DNA of 64,000 nucleotides from Lepus europaeus (GCF_033115175.1 NC_084831.1:77881502-77945501), one strand, 5' to 3'. Positions 1-11,977 are shown, counted from the stretch's first letter. The notes: generated by a model from the sequence alone, not told the origin. Program-made: numbers and translations.

Positions 1-1025
1 CTTGCTTTCCTTTTTTCCATCTAAGGTCAGTTTCTGCTTCTGTGCTCTGGGTCCCACCCAGCTGCCTTTCTCTTGTGTGTTCAGTTCCTGAAGGCAGGGC
101 TTTCCCCCTATTCTAAAAACCTGGTCCTCTTGACTTGTCCTTATTTTGCCATCCATCCATTTTCTAGGTCAGAGATGTGGACTCATCCTTGACTTTCTTC
201 ACCTCACCTCCTTTATTTAATACTGCAGGATGATAATCTGCTCTCTCTCTCTCTGTGTTCTCAGCATTGCTACCCATGCTCCAAACCTGAAGACATTAGA
301 CATCAAAGAACTCCCATCATCTGAAGAGAGCTAATGGATTTTTACCAAGAGGCAGCAGAACTGACTGCTCCTCCAAACATCAGTCTCTCACCTCTCTTTC
401 TCCATCCTGTGTTTTTCTATAATTATATCATATACAGACGAGAGGAACATGAGAATAGCCCTGGGGCTATGCAATGTGATGCTTTCCTTTCCTGCAAGTC
501 AAGTTACAGAACCTAATCAAATCAATTGTAAAGACAAGAAATATCTGTAAGAAAGAGATACAAGCATCTCACTACTGGATTGAACATCCATAGAGGAAGT
601 GGACTTACTAATCTGCTCTTGGTATTAACTTGAGCAACAGAAAAAGCAAGATTTGGGGAAAAGTGAGAAGTGGCATCAATTGAGGTAGGAAAATGCTTGT
701 ATTTTCCAGAAGATACCAGAGAAGTCAAGTTTCAGGTGAATGTCCAGTACCTGCCCAAGAGGGCTATCCACCAAGCGAGCAAGTCCCAAAGCCAAAAGGC
801 TGTAAGGTACATTGTCAAGGAAGGTGTCAGCAGAAATGACCTCATCCACATCCAAGACCTGTGCAGAGGCCCTTGCATTGCTTCTTAGCAGATAGACATA
901 CCATGTGGATGCCCACTCACAGAGGATATTGGCCACAGCTCCAAAAAAGGGGGAGACATTTTCAACTTTTCCCAAGCCCTTCACTCAGGCCTCACCAGGC
1001 AGGGAACAAAAGAAAGCCTACAATT
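1..1025. other. Intergenic stretch, no recognised gene
   Basis: This is anonymous, mostly unique-looking sequence. A short CT run lies near 240-255. Overlapping open frames exist on both strands at about 670-984, the longest 102 codons on the minus strand. None matches a protein I recognise, there is no splice or promoter context, and they are treated as chance or relic frames. Confidence 0.4.
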
Positions 1026-1362
1026 GGTCGGCGCCGTGGCTTAACAGGCTAATCCTCCGCCTTGCGGCGCCGGCACACCGGGTTCTAGTCCCAGTCGGGG
1101 CACCGGATTCTATCCCGGTTGCCCCTCTTCCAGGCCAGCTCTCTGCTATGGCCCGGGAAGGCAGTGGAGGATGGCCCAAGTGCTTGGGCCCTGCACCTGC
1201 AAGGGAGACCAGGAGAAGCACCTGGCTCCTGGCTTTGGATCAGCGAGATGCGCCGTCCGCAGCAGCCATTGGAGGGTGAACCAACGGCAAAAAGGAAGAC
1301 CTTCCTCTCTGTCTCTCTCTCTCACTATCCACTCTGCCTGTCCAAAAAAAAAAAAAAAAAAA
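1026..1362 (+). mobile_element. CSINE (young type, duplicated B-box region)
   Basis: This is a full-length lagomorph C-repeat SINE. It has a tRNA-like GC-rich head, a conserved body and a CT-rich stretch leading to a poly(A) tail of about 19 bases. The B-box segment occurs twice in near-identical form (1081-1095 and 1105-1119), which marks the younger subfamily here. Confidence 0.9.
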
Positions 1363-1489
1363 TCTCTACAGTAGAGATGAACAACAAAACACGTCATCTG
1401 TCAACCCCACTTCCAGAGATGTCCCTCAACCCTCGACACATAATTGGGATGGAAAGACATTAGAGAGAAGGTGTGGGAACAAACTATTT

Positions 1490-1810
1490 AAATATTTTAT
1501 TTACTTATTTGAGAGGTAGAGCTATAGACAGAGAGATGGAGAGACCGAAAGAAAGGTCTTCCATCAGCTGGTTCACTCCCCAAATGGCTATAATGGCTGG
1601 AGCTGGGCAGATCTGAAGCCAGGAGCCAGGAGCTTATTCCGGGTCTCCCACATGGGTTCAGGGGCACAAGCACTTAAGCCATTTTCCACTGCTTTCTCAG
1701 GTCATAGCAGAGAGCTGGATCAGAAGAGGAGCAGCCGGGATACAAATGAACGCCCATATGGGATGCCAGCATCATAGGTGGAGTCTTAGCCTACTACGAC
1801 ACAGCCCCGG
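1490..1810 (-). mobile_element. CSINE (older type)
   Basis: A reverse-orientation copy that begins with a T/A-rich tail and ends in the complement of the GC-rich head. It is diverged, with a single B-box region. Confidence 0.85.
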
Positions 1811-1913
1811 GAACAGTTTAAATTTGTGTAAGATTGAATTAGACCAGATTGGACTATTAAGTAACAGAAAATATCAACAACAATAAAACAATCATTCTAG
1901 TTAAGAAATGGGT

Positions 1914-2244
1914 GGGCCGGCACCTTGGCTCACTTGGCTAATCCTCCGCCTGCGGCGTCGGAATCCCATATGGGCCCCGGGTTCTAGTCCCGGTTGCTCC
2001 TCTTCCAGTCCAGCTCTCTGCTGTGGCCTGGGAGTGCAATGGAGGATGGCCCAAGTGCTTGGGCCCTGCACCCGTGTGGGAGACCAGGAAGAAGCACCTG
2101 GCTCGAATTGGCGTAGCTGTGGCCGTGGCGGCCATTTTGGGGGTGAACCAACGGAAGGAAGACCTTTCTCTCTGTCTCTCCCTCTCACTGTCTGTAACTC
2201 TACCTGTCAAAGAAATAAATTTAAAAAATCTTAAAAAAAAAATA
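1914..2244 (+). mobile_element. CSINE inserted in L1, first of a tandem pair
   Basis: Full-length with an A-rich tail. Target sequence 'aagaaatggg' is present at 1903-1912 before it and at 2245-2254 after it. Confidence 0.9.
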
Positions 2245-2257
2245 AAGAAATGGGCAA

Positions 2258-2587
2258 GGGGCCAGCATGGTGGCACAGTGGGTTAATCCTCTACCTGAGG
2301 CACTGGCATCCCATATGGGCACCAGTTCTGGTCCCAGCTGCTCCTCTTAGGATCCAGCTCTCTGCTGTGGCCTGGGATAACAGTAGAAGATAGCCCAAGT
2401 ACTTGGGCCCCTGCACCCATGTGGGAGACCTGGAAGAAGTTCCTGGATCCTGGCTTTGGATCGGTGCAGCTCTGGCCATTGCAGCCATTTGGGGAGTGAA
2501 CCAACGGAAGGAAGACCTTTCTCTCTGTCTCTCCCTTTCACTGTAACTCTACCTCTCAAATAAATAAATAAAAGTCTTAAAAAAAAA
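2258..2587 (+). mobile_element. CSINE inserted in L1, second of a tandem pair
   Basis: Full-length, with the tail ending in an AAATA-type repeat plus poly(A). The same target 'aagaaatggg' recurs after it at 2588-2597. That gives three copies of one target around two SINEs. Confidence 0.9.
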
Positions 2588-2620
2588 AAGAAATGGGCAA
2601 AATATCTGAACAGACATCTT

Positions 2621-2920
2621 CCTTTTTTTTTTGGTAAGGTTTATTTATATATTTGAAAGGCAGAGTTACAGAGAGAGAGAAGGAGACACAGAGAGAGATC
2701 ATCCATCCGCTGGTTCACTCCCCGAATGGCTGCAATAGCCAGGGCTGGGCCAGACTGAAGTCAGGAGCCAGGAGCTTCTGAATCTCTCACATGGGTGCAG
2801 GGGCCCAAGCACTTGGGCTATCTTCCTCTGCTGCTTTCCCACATGCATTAGCAGAGAGCTGGAGGGAAGTGGGGCAGTCAGGACTCGAACTGGAGCCCAT
2901 ATGGCCACAGCGCCAGCCCT
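2621..2920 (-). mobile_element. CSINE (older type) inserted in L1
   Basis: Reverse copy. The flanks 'gacatctt' (2613-2620) and 'ggcatctt' (about 2932-2939) look like a decayed TSD. L1 sequence resumes after it. Confidence 0.85.
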
Positions 2921-3672
2921 CTGAATAGATAGGCATCTTTTAAAAGAAGAAATATAAATGGCCAACAAACACATGAAAAAATTCTCAGCATCACTAACCA
3001 TTAGGGAAATGCAAAGTAAAACCACAATGAGGTATCAGCTCATTCCAATTAGAAGTGCTTTTATCAAAACTTTTAAAAATAACTAATTCTGGCAAGGTTG
3101 TGGAGAAAAAGAACTCCTAATACTCTGCTGGTGGGAATGCAAATCAGTACAACCGTTATGGAAAACAGTATGGAGAGTCTTCAAGAAACTAAAAATAGCT
3201 ATTTCACCTCTAGTAATATACCCAGAGGACTAAGTCAGCATATGAAATAGGTACCTGCACTCTTATGTTTATTGCAGCCCAATTCACAATAGCAAAAATA
3301 TAGAATCAACCTAGATATTAATCAATGGATCAAAATGGATAAAGAAAATGTGATATGTATACACAATGGAATATTATTCAGTCACCAATAAAGAATAGAA
3401 TCTTGGCCCAAAATGAGTGGAATTGAAGATCATCATGCTAAATGAAGTAAATCAACACATAAAGGTAAATACCACATGTTATCTCTCACATGTAGAAGTT
3501 TATACATATGTAGATGATACATGTATACCACATTATTTGGTATACAGATATTTATATATGCTGTCTTCACTAAATTATGTCCCCTATAAAAATAATAATA
3601 TACCTTTTTCTTTATTTCATCATCTTTGTCATGACTTTCACATTATATGATATTAATAGACCCACCTCTGCT

Positions 3673-3996
3673 TTTTTTTTTTTTTAAAGATTTACTTATT
3701 TATTTGAAAGTCAGAGTTACACGGAAGAGAGAGAGAGGTGTCTTCCATCCGATGGTTCACTCCCCAGATGGCCACAATGGCTAGAACTGAGCCAATCTGA
3801 AGCCAGGATCCAGGCGTTTCTTCTGGGTCTCCCAAGCGGGTGCAGGGAGCCAAGGACTTGGGCCATCTTCTGCTGCTTTCCCAGGCCATAGCAGAGAGCT
3901 GGATCAGAAGTAGAGCAGCTGGGACTTGAACAGGCACCCATATGGGATGCTGGCACTGCAGGCAGTGGCTTTACCTGATATGCCACAGCACCGGCT
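3673..3996 (-). mobile_element. CSINE with TSD
   Basis: Reverse copy flanked by an exact duplication 'cccacctctgctt' (3661-3673 and 3997-4009). Confidence 0.9.
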
Positions 3997-4379
3997 CCCA
4001 CCTCTGCTTTCAAAAAATAATATTGCATTTATATATGTAATGCTTACGTATAAAGTGAATGTGTCAAAATGTTAAAAAGTGCTAAATCTATGTATGCTTA
4101 TGGATGTCTTCTTTATATTTCTCTGAGTTACTTAAAATATTTTAGAAGTAAATGATAAAAATGAATAAAAAATAAAATGGAAAATAACAAAAAGTCATCT
4201 GGAATTTATGAAAATCTGCTGGAGATCTTAAGGAATTTGAGGGGAATTTATCAGTAACATTTGGAAGACATTGGTCAGCAACAAATGCAGAATCTTTTCA
4301 TGTTTACACTCCCTGAGCTCAGTTCCTTCAATCACTTGGTTATGCAATCAGTCACAGGGATATCCCTCGACATCTAGTA

Positions 4380-5035
4380 TTCTCAGCTCTTCCCACACTT
4401 TCAAAACACAGATCTGATCATATCATACTCCTTCTTAAATCCTTTAATGGCCTTATCATTAATAAACCTAGATAAACTCCTAAATGCTTACCACTGCCCC
4501 AAACAGTGACTTTCGTTCCACTGGCCTACCTCCCCTCTCTCTGCCCTACATTCATACTGATGTCTCAGGGCTTCCAGCACACCATATGCTATACCCCTGC
4601 CCCAATGCCCTTTCCCATCCCTCTCTCCCCACATCCCAGCCTGTAAGTCACTTCCTCAGGAAAGCCTTCCCCATCTAGGCAGACAGGCCCCTTATTGACA
4701 GCATACTGCTTCATAACATCCATTATAATAATTATATATAATTATGTAACCATTTGCTAAGCGCGATCTTCTGCATTAAGCTTAAAGGGCTTGAGTGTTT
4801 TACTTACCTTTATATTTTTGATATCAAGCACAGTAGCCATCAATAAAGAGATAGTGCTTGGCTTGATATCCAAGATTTTATGTGTAAGTTTTGGTTTCTT
4901 CATTAGATTTTAAGTTCCTTGCAGAGAGGGACCTTATGTTATGTTGTATTCTTTGGCTTCCTTACAAAGTCCCCATCTGGTTCTAAGTGCTTAGAAATAC
5001 TTGTGGTATGAATAAATAAGTGAATACTGGAATAA
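4380..5035 (+). mobile_element. LINE-2 3' region
   Basis: The sequence follows the conserved L2 3' part: the block around 'cctttaatggcctta', then 'cacttcctcaggaaagcctt' (4649-4668), then the end block around 'ttaagttccttgcagagagg'. It ends in an AATAAA-rich tail near 5010-5035. The middle, about 4720-4880, is AT-rich and less clear. Confidence 0.65.
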
Positions 5036-5773
5036 TCTTACTTGATAATTTATATGTACAAAATGTGCAATAATCATTAAACTATTCCTGGTTTAGGGAG
5101 ACCTCCGTTTTTAATGAAGATGCCTGGGGAGCAATACTATGGTCCTTATTTAAATGTGGGATATGATAATGGAACATGCATCTGGAAAAGATGACACAGC
5201 ATATCTCCTCATCTAGAACAACAAACCTTATGACATCCCTATGTTAGATGTCAGTTTCACAACAAATGCAGAAATATTTACGTTAGGTTTGAGATAACAT
5301 TTGAAATGGAAAAACAGGTTGCATCATTTATCAGATGTATAGAGTCTATTAGAGTACATCTTTATTTTGTAGAAGGCTAGAATGCACAGTTTTCCAGCAG
5401 TTTAAATGACAAACCTCCTTGTACTAGCTCCAATACTAAACTTCCATATGAGTGATTTGGGTGTAAAATCTTATTCAGGTGTTTGATAACTTTTACTTTT
5501 GAAACAGAAATTTGGAATAAAAATCAGTGGTTCTCCTAGCCTCTACAACATTATTTAATTGTGTCAACCAAATAATTTTGCTTATTACCCCACCTCAGAA
5601 AGTCATAAAGATAACTCCCACTTTTTGTAACTGGGAATGCCTGAAGTTAGTCTCCCTGGTTTAATAACAGAAATGGTAAATCAAATATTTATCTCTTCCT
5701 TTAAATTCATTTCACCACGATATAAAGGTGTGTCATCCTATAATAGAGGACATGAATTGAAATAGTTAGTAAA
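5036..5773. other. AT-rich intergenic stretch, nothing recognised
   Basis: I see no gene, no SINE and no clear repeat in this stretch. Confidence 0.4.
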
Positions 5774-6031
5774 AGGGGCTGTTGTTATAGCATAGTTGGC
5801 TAACGCTCTACCTGCAGTGCTGGCATCCCATATGGACACTGGTTCTAGTCCCGGCTGCTCCTCTTCCAACAGCTCTCTGCTATGATCTGGGAAAGCAGAA
5901 GATTGTCTAACTGCGTGGGCCCCTGCACCCAAAAGGGAGGCCCAGAAGAAGCTCCTGGCTCCTGGCTTCAAATCTGCACAGCTCTGGTGGTTGTGGCCAG
6001 TTTAGAAGTGAACCAGATGGAAGACCTTTCT

Positions 6032-6066
<35 letters not shown>

Positions 6067-6119
6067 AAATGTACCTCTCAACTAAATAAATAAAACCTTT
6101 TTTTTTTTTTAAAAAAAAA
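5774..6119 (+). mobile_element. CSINE with CT run and long A/T tail
   Basis: Full-length. It contains a run of about 14 CT repeats (6037-6063). The flanks 'aatagttagtaaaa' (5761-5774) and 'aattagttaataaaa' (6121-6135) fit an imperfect TSD. Confidence 0.85.
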
Positions 6120-6183
6120 GAATTAGTTAATAAAAAACAAAAGCTGCTTTTACATTCACTGCCCCAAAATTCATGCATCTGCT

Positions 6184-6526
6184 TTTTTTTAATTTTATTT
6201 TATTTTATTTATTTTGACAGGTAGAGTCACAGACAGTGAGAAAGAGAGAGAGACAGAGAGAAAGGTCTTCCTTCCATTGGTTCACTCCCCCTCCCCAAAT
6301 GGCCAATATGGCCAGATCTATGCCAATCCAAAGCCAGGAGACAGGTGCTTCTTCCTGGTCTCCCACGTGGGTGCAGGGGCCCAAACACTTGGGCCATCCT
6401 CCATTGCCCTCCCGGGCCACAGCAGAGAGCTGGACTGGAAGAGAAGCAACCGGGACTAGAACCGGCACCTGTATGGGATGCTGGCACTACAGGCGGAGGA
6501 TTAACTGAGTGAGCCACGGCGCCAGC
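6184..6526 (-). mobile_element. CSINE
   Basis: Reverse copy starting with a TTTTA-repeat tail and ending in the GC-rich head, followed by a run of C (6527-6540). Confidence 0.88.
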
Positions 6527-6540
6527 CCCACCCCCCCCCC

Positions 6541-6872
6541 TTTTTTTTAAAGATTTATTTACAGAGTTTAGTTACAGAGAGAGAAGAGAGGCAGAGAGAG
6601 AGAGAGAGAGAGAGAGAGGTCTTCCATCCGCTGGTTTACTGCCCAGATGGCCACAACGGTCGGAGCTTCATTGATCTGAAGCCAGGAGCTTCTTCCCAGT
6701 CTTCCACGCGGGTGCAGGGGCCCAAGGACTTGGGCCATCCTGTGCTGCTTTCCCAGGCCATAGCAGAGAGCGGGATCTGAAAAGGGGCAGCCGGGTCTCG
6801 AACCTGCGCCCATATAGGATGCTGGCACTTCAGGCCAGGGGGTCAACCCGCTGCGCCACAGCACTGGCCCCT
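6541..6872 (-). mobile_element. CSINE (older type)
   Basis: Reverse copy placed about 15 bases after the previous one in the same orientation, with a GA run at 6594-6619. It is more diverged than its neighbour. Confidence 0.85.
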
Positions 6873-8311
6873 TACCTAGTGCTTTCTCTCTGAGCATACA
6901 CTGCACAGCCAAGGAAAGAAAACTAGTTACATGCAAATATACAGGGTTTTGTTCACTGAATAATTTAAGTAATGCAGACTTAAGGACATGCCACATGATT
7001 AATTGAAAGAACAATAGCAAAAGACATAATTTGTAGTTTAATCTGGGTGATATTTTTAATCTCTTTAAATTTTCAGTTTCCCCTGGAAAAATGACAATAA
7101 TTTCTGCATTGCATGTATTTTATAGGAACTTTAGAAAGACTGAGATGATGTGTTGGAAACACTTTGAGAATCTACAATGTTAAATGTATCATAAATGTTG
7201 ATATCTTTAAGGAGCTTTGACTTTAGTTCACATAGAAGATCAGGATGCTAAATAGTTCTTTTTATTATGAGTCTTTTTCAGAATTTCCCAAAACAGCAAT
7301 AGCTACAGCAAGAACATATGTATTTGATTTTTAATTACGTTAAAAAAAAACTTGAAAGAATTGAGACCAATAACTTAGTATGTTCAGCTCAGAATTTATT
7401 CTAGAAATTTTAACTTCACCATGAACTGTTCACCTTCAGTCTTGAGTATATTTCATACAGGTGATTTGAATTTTCGATGTTCTCGTTTCCACTGACAAAT
7501 TCTGCATTTTGACAAGTTTTGATGAAGTCTATTCACTCTAGACAATTATGCGAACCTACCTTGAATAGTTGATTTTGACTTTATCCCCTTGAGTTTCTAG
7601 AACTGCCCTGATTAAATTTTAAAATATAATTACAGGTAGCACATTGAGTGAGTCAGTTAGGCAGAGATCTGAGCTCTGTAAATGCCTGTTTCCTGCAGCA
7701 AACTGCATTAAGTGCAGTGGAGGAGGGCGGGGGTGGATGGGAACAGTCACCTATGAAATGACTTAGGGATTATTAAAACAATATATCACCAAGTGCAAAG
7801 TGTTGGAGCAGAAACTCTATACATAAAAGCTCAAAGAATGGAGATTAAAGGAAGTATCTTCCCTGTTTTAATTGTCTAGCTTGTATTTTTAGCAAATGTG
7901 TTTCATGACTGATACTACTTTATAGGCATCACAACAAAACAAATTAAACAACTGTAGATCTACCTACAAACAGGCAGCCTGAGTTGGTATACAGCAATTT
8001 TTTTATCTTTCAACTGGAAATACTGCAAGGATATATTAAGTAAAGAATCAGAAAGATTTTGTAATAGAAATTTTAAATTTTAGAGTAGTCATATTTATAG
8101 AAATTCTAAAAAAAAATTGACAGCTCCTATACCCTCTCACCCACTTTCCCCTAATGTTTACATCTTACATTGTCATAATATGCTTTTCAAAACGAAGAAC
8201 AAACATTTGTACATTACTATCAAACAAAACTTGGGCTTTATTCAGATTTTATCCATTTTCTATTTTTTTTTTCTGTTCCAAAATTTAATTCTGGTTAGCA
8301 TATTGCATTTA
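6873..8311. other. Intergenic stretch, nothing recognised
   Basis: About 1.4 kb of AT-rich unique-looking DNA with no long frame, SINE or known LINE block. It is one of the longer SINE-free stretches upstream of RPF1. Confidence 0.4.
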
Positions 8312-8666
8312 TTATTTTTTTAATTTTTTATTTTTTTGACAGGCAGAGTGGACAGTGAGGAAGAGAGACAGAGAGAAAGGTCTTCCTTTTGCTGTTGGTT
8401 CACCCTCCAATGGCTGCCGTGGCTGGCACACTGCGGTCGGCGCACCGCGCTGATCCGAAGCCAGGAGCCAGGTGCTTCTCCTGGTCTCCCATGCGGGTGC
8501 AGGGCCCAAGGACTTGGGCCATCCTCCACTGCACTCCCTGGCCACAGCAGAAAGCTGGCCTGGAAGAGGGGCAACCAGGACAGAATCCGGCGCCCCAACC
8601 GGGACTAGAACCCGGTGTGCCTGTGCTGCAGGCGGAGGATTAGCCTATTGAGCCGCGGTGCCGGCC
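8312..8666 (-). mobile_element. CSINE (young type) with TSD
   Basis: Reverse copy with the duplicated B-box region. The flanks 'agcatattgcattta' (8297-8311) and 'agcatattacattta' (8667-8681) differ by one base. Confidence 0.92.
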
Positions 8667-9149
8667 AGCATATTACATTTAATAGGGAGAAATATTATTT
8701 CACTGCAGAGATCAAAAATCAATAATTTCTGGGCAACGTAACTACTCAGTGTTAGATATTAATGTGACTTGAATGAAAATGAATTGAGTGTGAAGGAACC
8801 ACCTGAGCATGCTACAGTGTCATATTTCTAACATTAACTAAAAGTAAACATGATTTTGTAGACACTCATTAATCTCTGTTCTATTTACATGAAGGTACTT
8901 ACTACACAAAGTTTTACTATCATTACTGGAGTATTTTTTATTGTATCTCCATAACAGCATCTTGTTGCAATAAATCTTTTGGTATCACTTAGTATGGACT
9001 CAACTTTTTCTACAACAACGCATAGAAAAAGGCTTATTTTGTTACTAAATCTACCAGTTAGAGAAGCTTACCCTGAACAGCAGAGAAGCAATTTTCTAAA
9101 TGGTCTGCTTAAACGTATCAGAAGAAACTAATGGATCAAGACTAGTGCG

Positions 9150-9275
9150 CTGGTGCCAGCACTGTGGCATAGTAGGTTAAGCCTCCACCTGTGGCGTCGA
9201 CATCCCATATAGGTGCTAGTTCGAATCTCAGCTGCTCCTCTTCCTATCTAGCTCTCTTCTTATGGCCTGGGAAGG
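9150..9275 (+). mobile_element. CSINE 5' fragment
   Basis: Only the first about 125 bases (head, B box, start of body) are present. The copy stops abruptly at the junction with L1 sequence, and no CT stretch or tail follows. Confidence 0.8.
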
Positions 9276-9600
9276 CTTGTTACCTGAGTTTTTAGAATCA
9301 TATCCAAAAAACCACTGTCAAGACCAATGTCAGGAATCCTTTTCACTATGTTTTTTCTGAGTATTTTAAAATTTCAGTCTTACATTTAATCGTTGATCCA
9401 TCTAGAATTGATATTTAGTATAAGAACCTGATTTCATTCCTTTGCATATGGATTTGCAGGTTTCCCATCTCTACTTATTGAAGAAGCTAACTTCTCCATT
9501 ATCTACCTGATTGGCATCCTTCTTGAAGATAACGTGACTCTATATGTATAGGTTCATACCTGGACTCTATTCTGTTTCACTGCTCTGTGTGTTTGAAAGG
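9276..9600 (-). mobile_element. L1 ORF2 fragment
   Basis: The plus strand reads as the complement of a known ORF2 region: the blocks around 'cagtcttacatttaatcg', 'ttgatccatctagaattgat' and 'gcaggtttcccatctctact' are conserved among mammalian L1 copies. It is diverged, with no frame left. Confidence 0.65.
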
Positions 9601-9854
9601 AGAACTGACATTGTAGGAGTCCAACTGACACTCTGAATTCCTGTAATAACATTTCAACAGCCTTCCAGGGTCAGTACAGCCTGGAAAACAAACTTCATTA
9701 GTCACTAAGATAACATAAGGTACAAAGAAAAAGAGAATTCTCAAAATTCCTTAGAATAAGTAGTTCAAATGCCAAAAAAACACTTGGATAGTACTGCAAC
9801 ATCAATAGATGAAAGGTCAGTTTTGTAATGGTTATATTGTTTTGGGGTTTTTAT

Positions 9855-10190
9855 TTATTGATTTTTAAGATTTGTTTATTTGAAAGGCAGAGTTACAGAG
9901 AGGCAGGGGCAGTGAGGGAGAGAGAGAGAGGTCTTCCATCCACTGGTTCACTCCCCAGATATCTCCAATGGCCAGAGCTGAACTGATCCGAAGCCAGGAG
10001 CCAGGAGCTTCCTCTGGGTCTCCCAGCCAGGCACAGGATCCCAAGGACTTGAGCCACCTTTCACTGCTTTCCCAAGCCTTAGCAGAGAGTGGGATTGGAA
10101 GTAGAACAGCCAGGACTCTAGTCGGTGCCCATATGGGATGCCAGCACGGCAGGCAGTGGATTTATCTATTAAGCCACAGCGCCGGCACCC
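9855..10190 (-). mobile_element. CSINE
   Basis: Reverse copy. Similar words 'taatggttatattgt' (9828-9842) and 'taatagttatattgt' (10205-10219) lie outside it and may be a TSD separated from the element by short A/T and C tracts. Confidence 0.85.
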
Positions 10191-10251
10191 CATCCCCCAT
10201 TTTTAATAGTTATATTGTCATTATCAATGTTCCTATACTGAATGGCATAAT

Positions 10252-10277
10252 TCTTTATTTATTTATTTATTTATTTT
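10252..10277. repeat. (TTTA)n microsatellite
   Basis: About six tandem TTTA units. Confidence 0.85.
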
Positions 10278-10436
10278 ATGTTTATCAAAGAGCTATACCA
10301 TTGTAGATAAGGAATGTGTTAATCTAAAACTGATGCTTCCTCATTCTCATGCAATAAATTCATATTTTTGTGCCTTTGGAATGGTTTCTAAGATGTACAG
10401 AGCTTAAGTCCGATTGTAAAATAATAAAGCAAATTT

Positions 10437-10494
10437 TCTTTTTTTTTTTAAAGATTTATTTATTTTAAAGTCAGTTACACAGGGACAGAAGGAG

Positions 10495-10530
<36 letters not shown>

Positions 10531-10746
10531 TCCATTTGCTGGTTCACCCCCCAATTGGCTGCAACAGCCGGAGCTGCACTGATCTGAAGCCAGGAGCTTC
10601 TTCTGGGTCTCCCACACGGGTGCAGGGGCTCAAGAACTGGGCCATTTTCCACTGCTTTCCCAGGCCATAGCAGAGAGCTGGATTGGAAGTGGAGCAGCCA
10701 GGACTCGAACTGGTGCCTATATGGGATGCTATGCCACAGCACCAAC
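10437..10746 (-). mobile_element. CSINE
   Basis: Reverse copy with a 26-base GA run after the tail. The head end is slightly shortened, losing part of the A-box side. Confidence 0.85.
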
Positions 10747-10889
10747 AGAAAACCTTCTAAACTGAATCTTGATTTGAATCTTTGAATTCATCTGGTGTCT
10801 AACAGTGATATTCTAGGGTCCCCCAAATGTCTGAATCAAAACAATAAACAAAAAATTAAATAATTTTATTTAAAAATAGCAATTATATT

Positions 10890-11209
10890 GGGGCTGGTGC
10901 CATGGTGCAGTAGGTTAATCCTCCGCCTGCGGCACTGGCATCCCATATGGGTGCCAGTTCTAGTCCCAGCTGCTTCTCTTCCAATCCAGCTCTCTGCTGT
11001 GGCCTGGGAAAACAGTAGAACATGGCCCAAGTCCTTGGTCTCCTGCACCCATGTGGGAGACCGGGAAGAAGCTCCTGCTCCTGGCTTCAGAACGGCACAG
11101 CTTCAGCCATTTGGGGAGTAAATCAAGGGAAGGAAGACCTTTCTCTCTGTCTCTCCTTCTCACTGTCTATAACTCTACCTCTCAAATAAATAAATAAAAT
11201 CTTTAAAAA
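10890..11209 (+). mobile_element. CSINE with TSD
   Basis: Full-length copy flanked by 'atagcaattatatt' (10876-10889) and 'atagcaattattatatt' (11210-11226). The tail is AAATA repeats. Confidence 0.9.
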
Positions 11210-11226
11210 AAATAGCAATTATTATA

Positions 11227-11612
11227 TTGAGACTGGGCCCTGAGAATAAAAATGGGCAATAAAGCAATTAGTAAGAAAAAGCGAAAGTCTGAAATACACT
11301 TGGTCGCGCACCCTAGCCTGATCTCTATTTATCATTTGACACACTAGAATTTCATCTTCTTCTAAACTATACACTATTGAAGGACAAACGTGATGTCTTT
11401 TTCTTCTACACTGCTTATCAGTCTCTATACCTAGAAAAAGCAAAATTTAAATATTATTAAATGTATCTGATTCTTTAATGTACACAATCTCTACTCCTTC
11501 CTATAGAAATATGTGGTAGAATAACTGGTCCTAGTTTGCAGATGCAGAAATTGAGATCTCAGTTTACAGATATCATATCACAGAGATAATGTGATGGAAC
11601 TGATATTTTATA
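11227..11612. other. Intergenic stretch, nothing recognised
   Basis: Unique-looking sequence. A 73-codon minus frame at 11222-11443 shows no recognisable protein. Confidence 0.4.
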
Positions 11613-11627
11613 AAATTTAAATGAGTT

Positions 11628-11960
11628 GGCCGGCGCCACAGCTCAATAGGGTAATCCTCCACCTGCAGCGCAGGCACACCGGGTTCTAGTACCGGTTGGG
11701 GCACCATATTCTGTCCCGGTTGCCCCTCTTCCAGGCCAGCTCTCTGCTGTGGCCCGGGAGTGCAGTGGAGGATGGTCCAAGTCCTTGGGCCCTGCACCTG
11801 CATGGGAGACCAGGAGAAGCACCTGGCTCCTGGCTTTGGATCAGCGCGGTGCACCGGCCGCAGTGCGCCAGCGCGGTGGCCATTGGAGGGTGAACCAATT
11901 GAAAAAGGAAGACCTTTCTATCTGTCTCTCTTTCTCACTGTCCACTCTGTCAAAAAAAAA
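11628..11960 (+). mobile_element. CSINE (young type) with TSD
   Basis: Full-length, with the duplicated B-box region. The flanks 'aaaatttaaatgagt' (11613-11627) and 'aaaatttttaaatgagt' (about 11961-11977) are near-identical. Confidence 0.9.
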
Positions 11961-11977
11961 AAAATTTTTAAATGAGT

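Larger units (their letters stand above)
1830..3480 (+). mobile_element. L1 ORF2 3'-end fragment, split by three SINEs
   Basis: Pieces at about 1830-1912, 2598-2620 and 2921-3480 join into the conserved 3' end of L1 ORF2. Recognisable blocks include the ones around 'aacacatgaaaaaatt' and 'ggtgggaatgcaaatcagta', and the late block around 'ttattgcagcccaattcaca'. No long frame survives. Three CSINEs (1914-2244, 2258-2587, 2621-2920) interrupt it, so the L1 predates them. The left end is uncertain. Confidence 0.75.

Noticed and set aside
1119-1463. The many 60-110 codon frames repeated throughout the window with similar proteins (for example those containing MAQVLGP)
   Set aside because: They are translations of the SINE consensus in its six frames, not genes.
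10890-10990. A genuine tRNA gene, suggested by A- and B-box-like words
   Set aside because: The words belong to the SINE head; there is no cloverleaf and the body and tail of the SINE follow.
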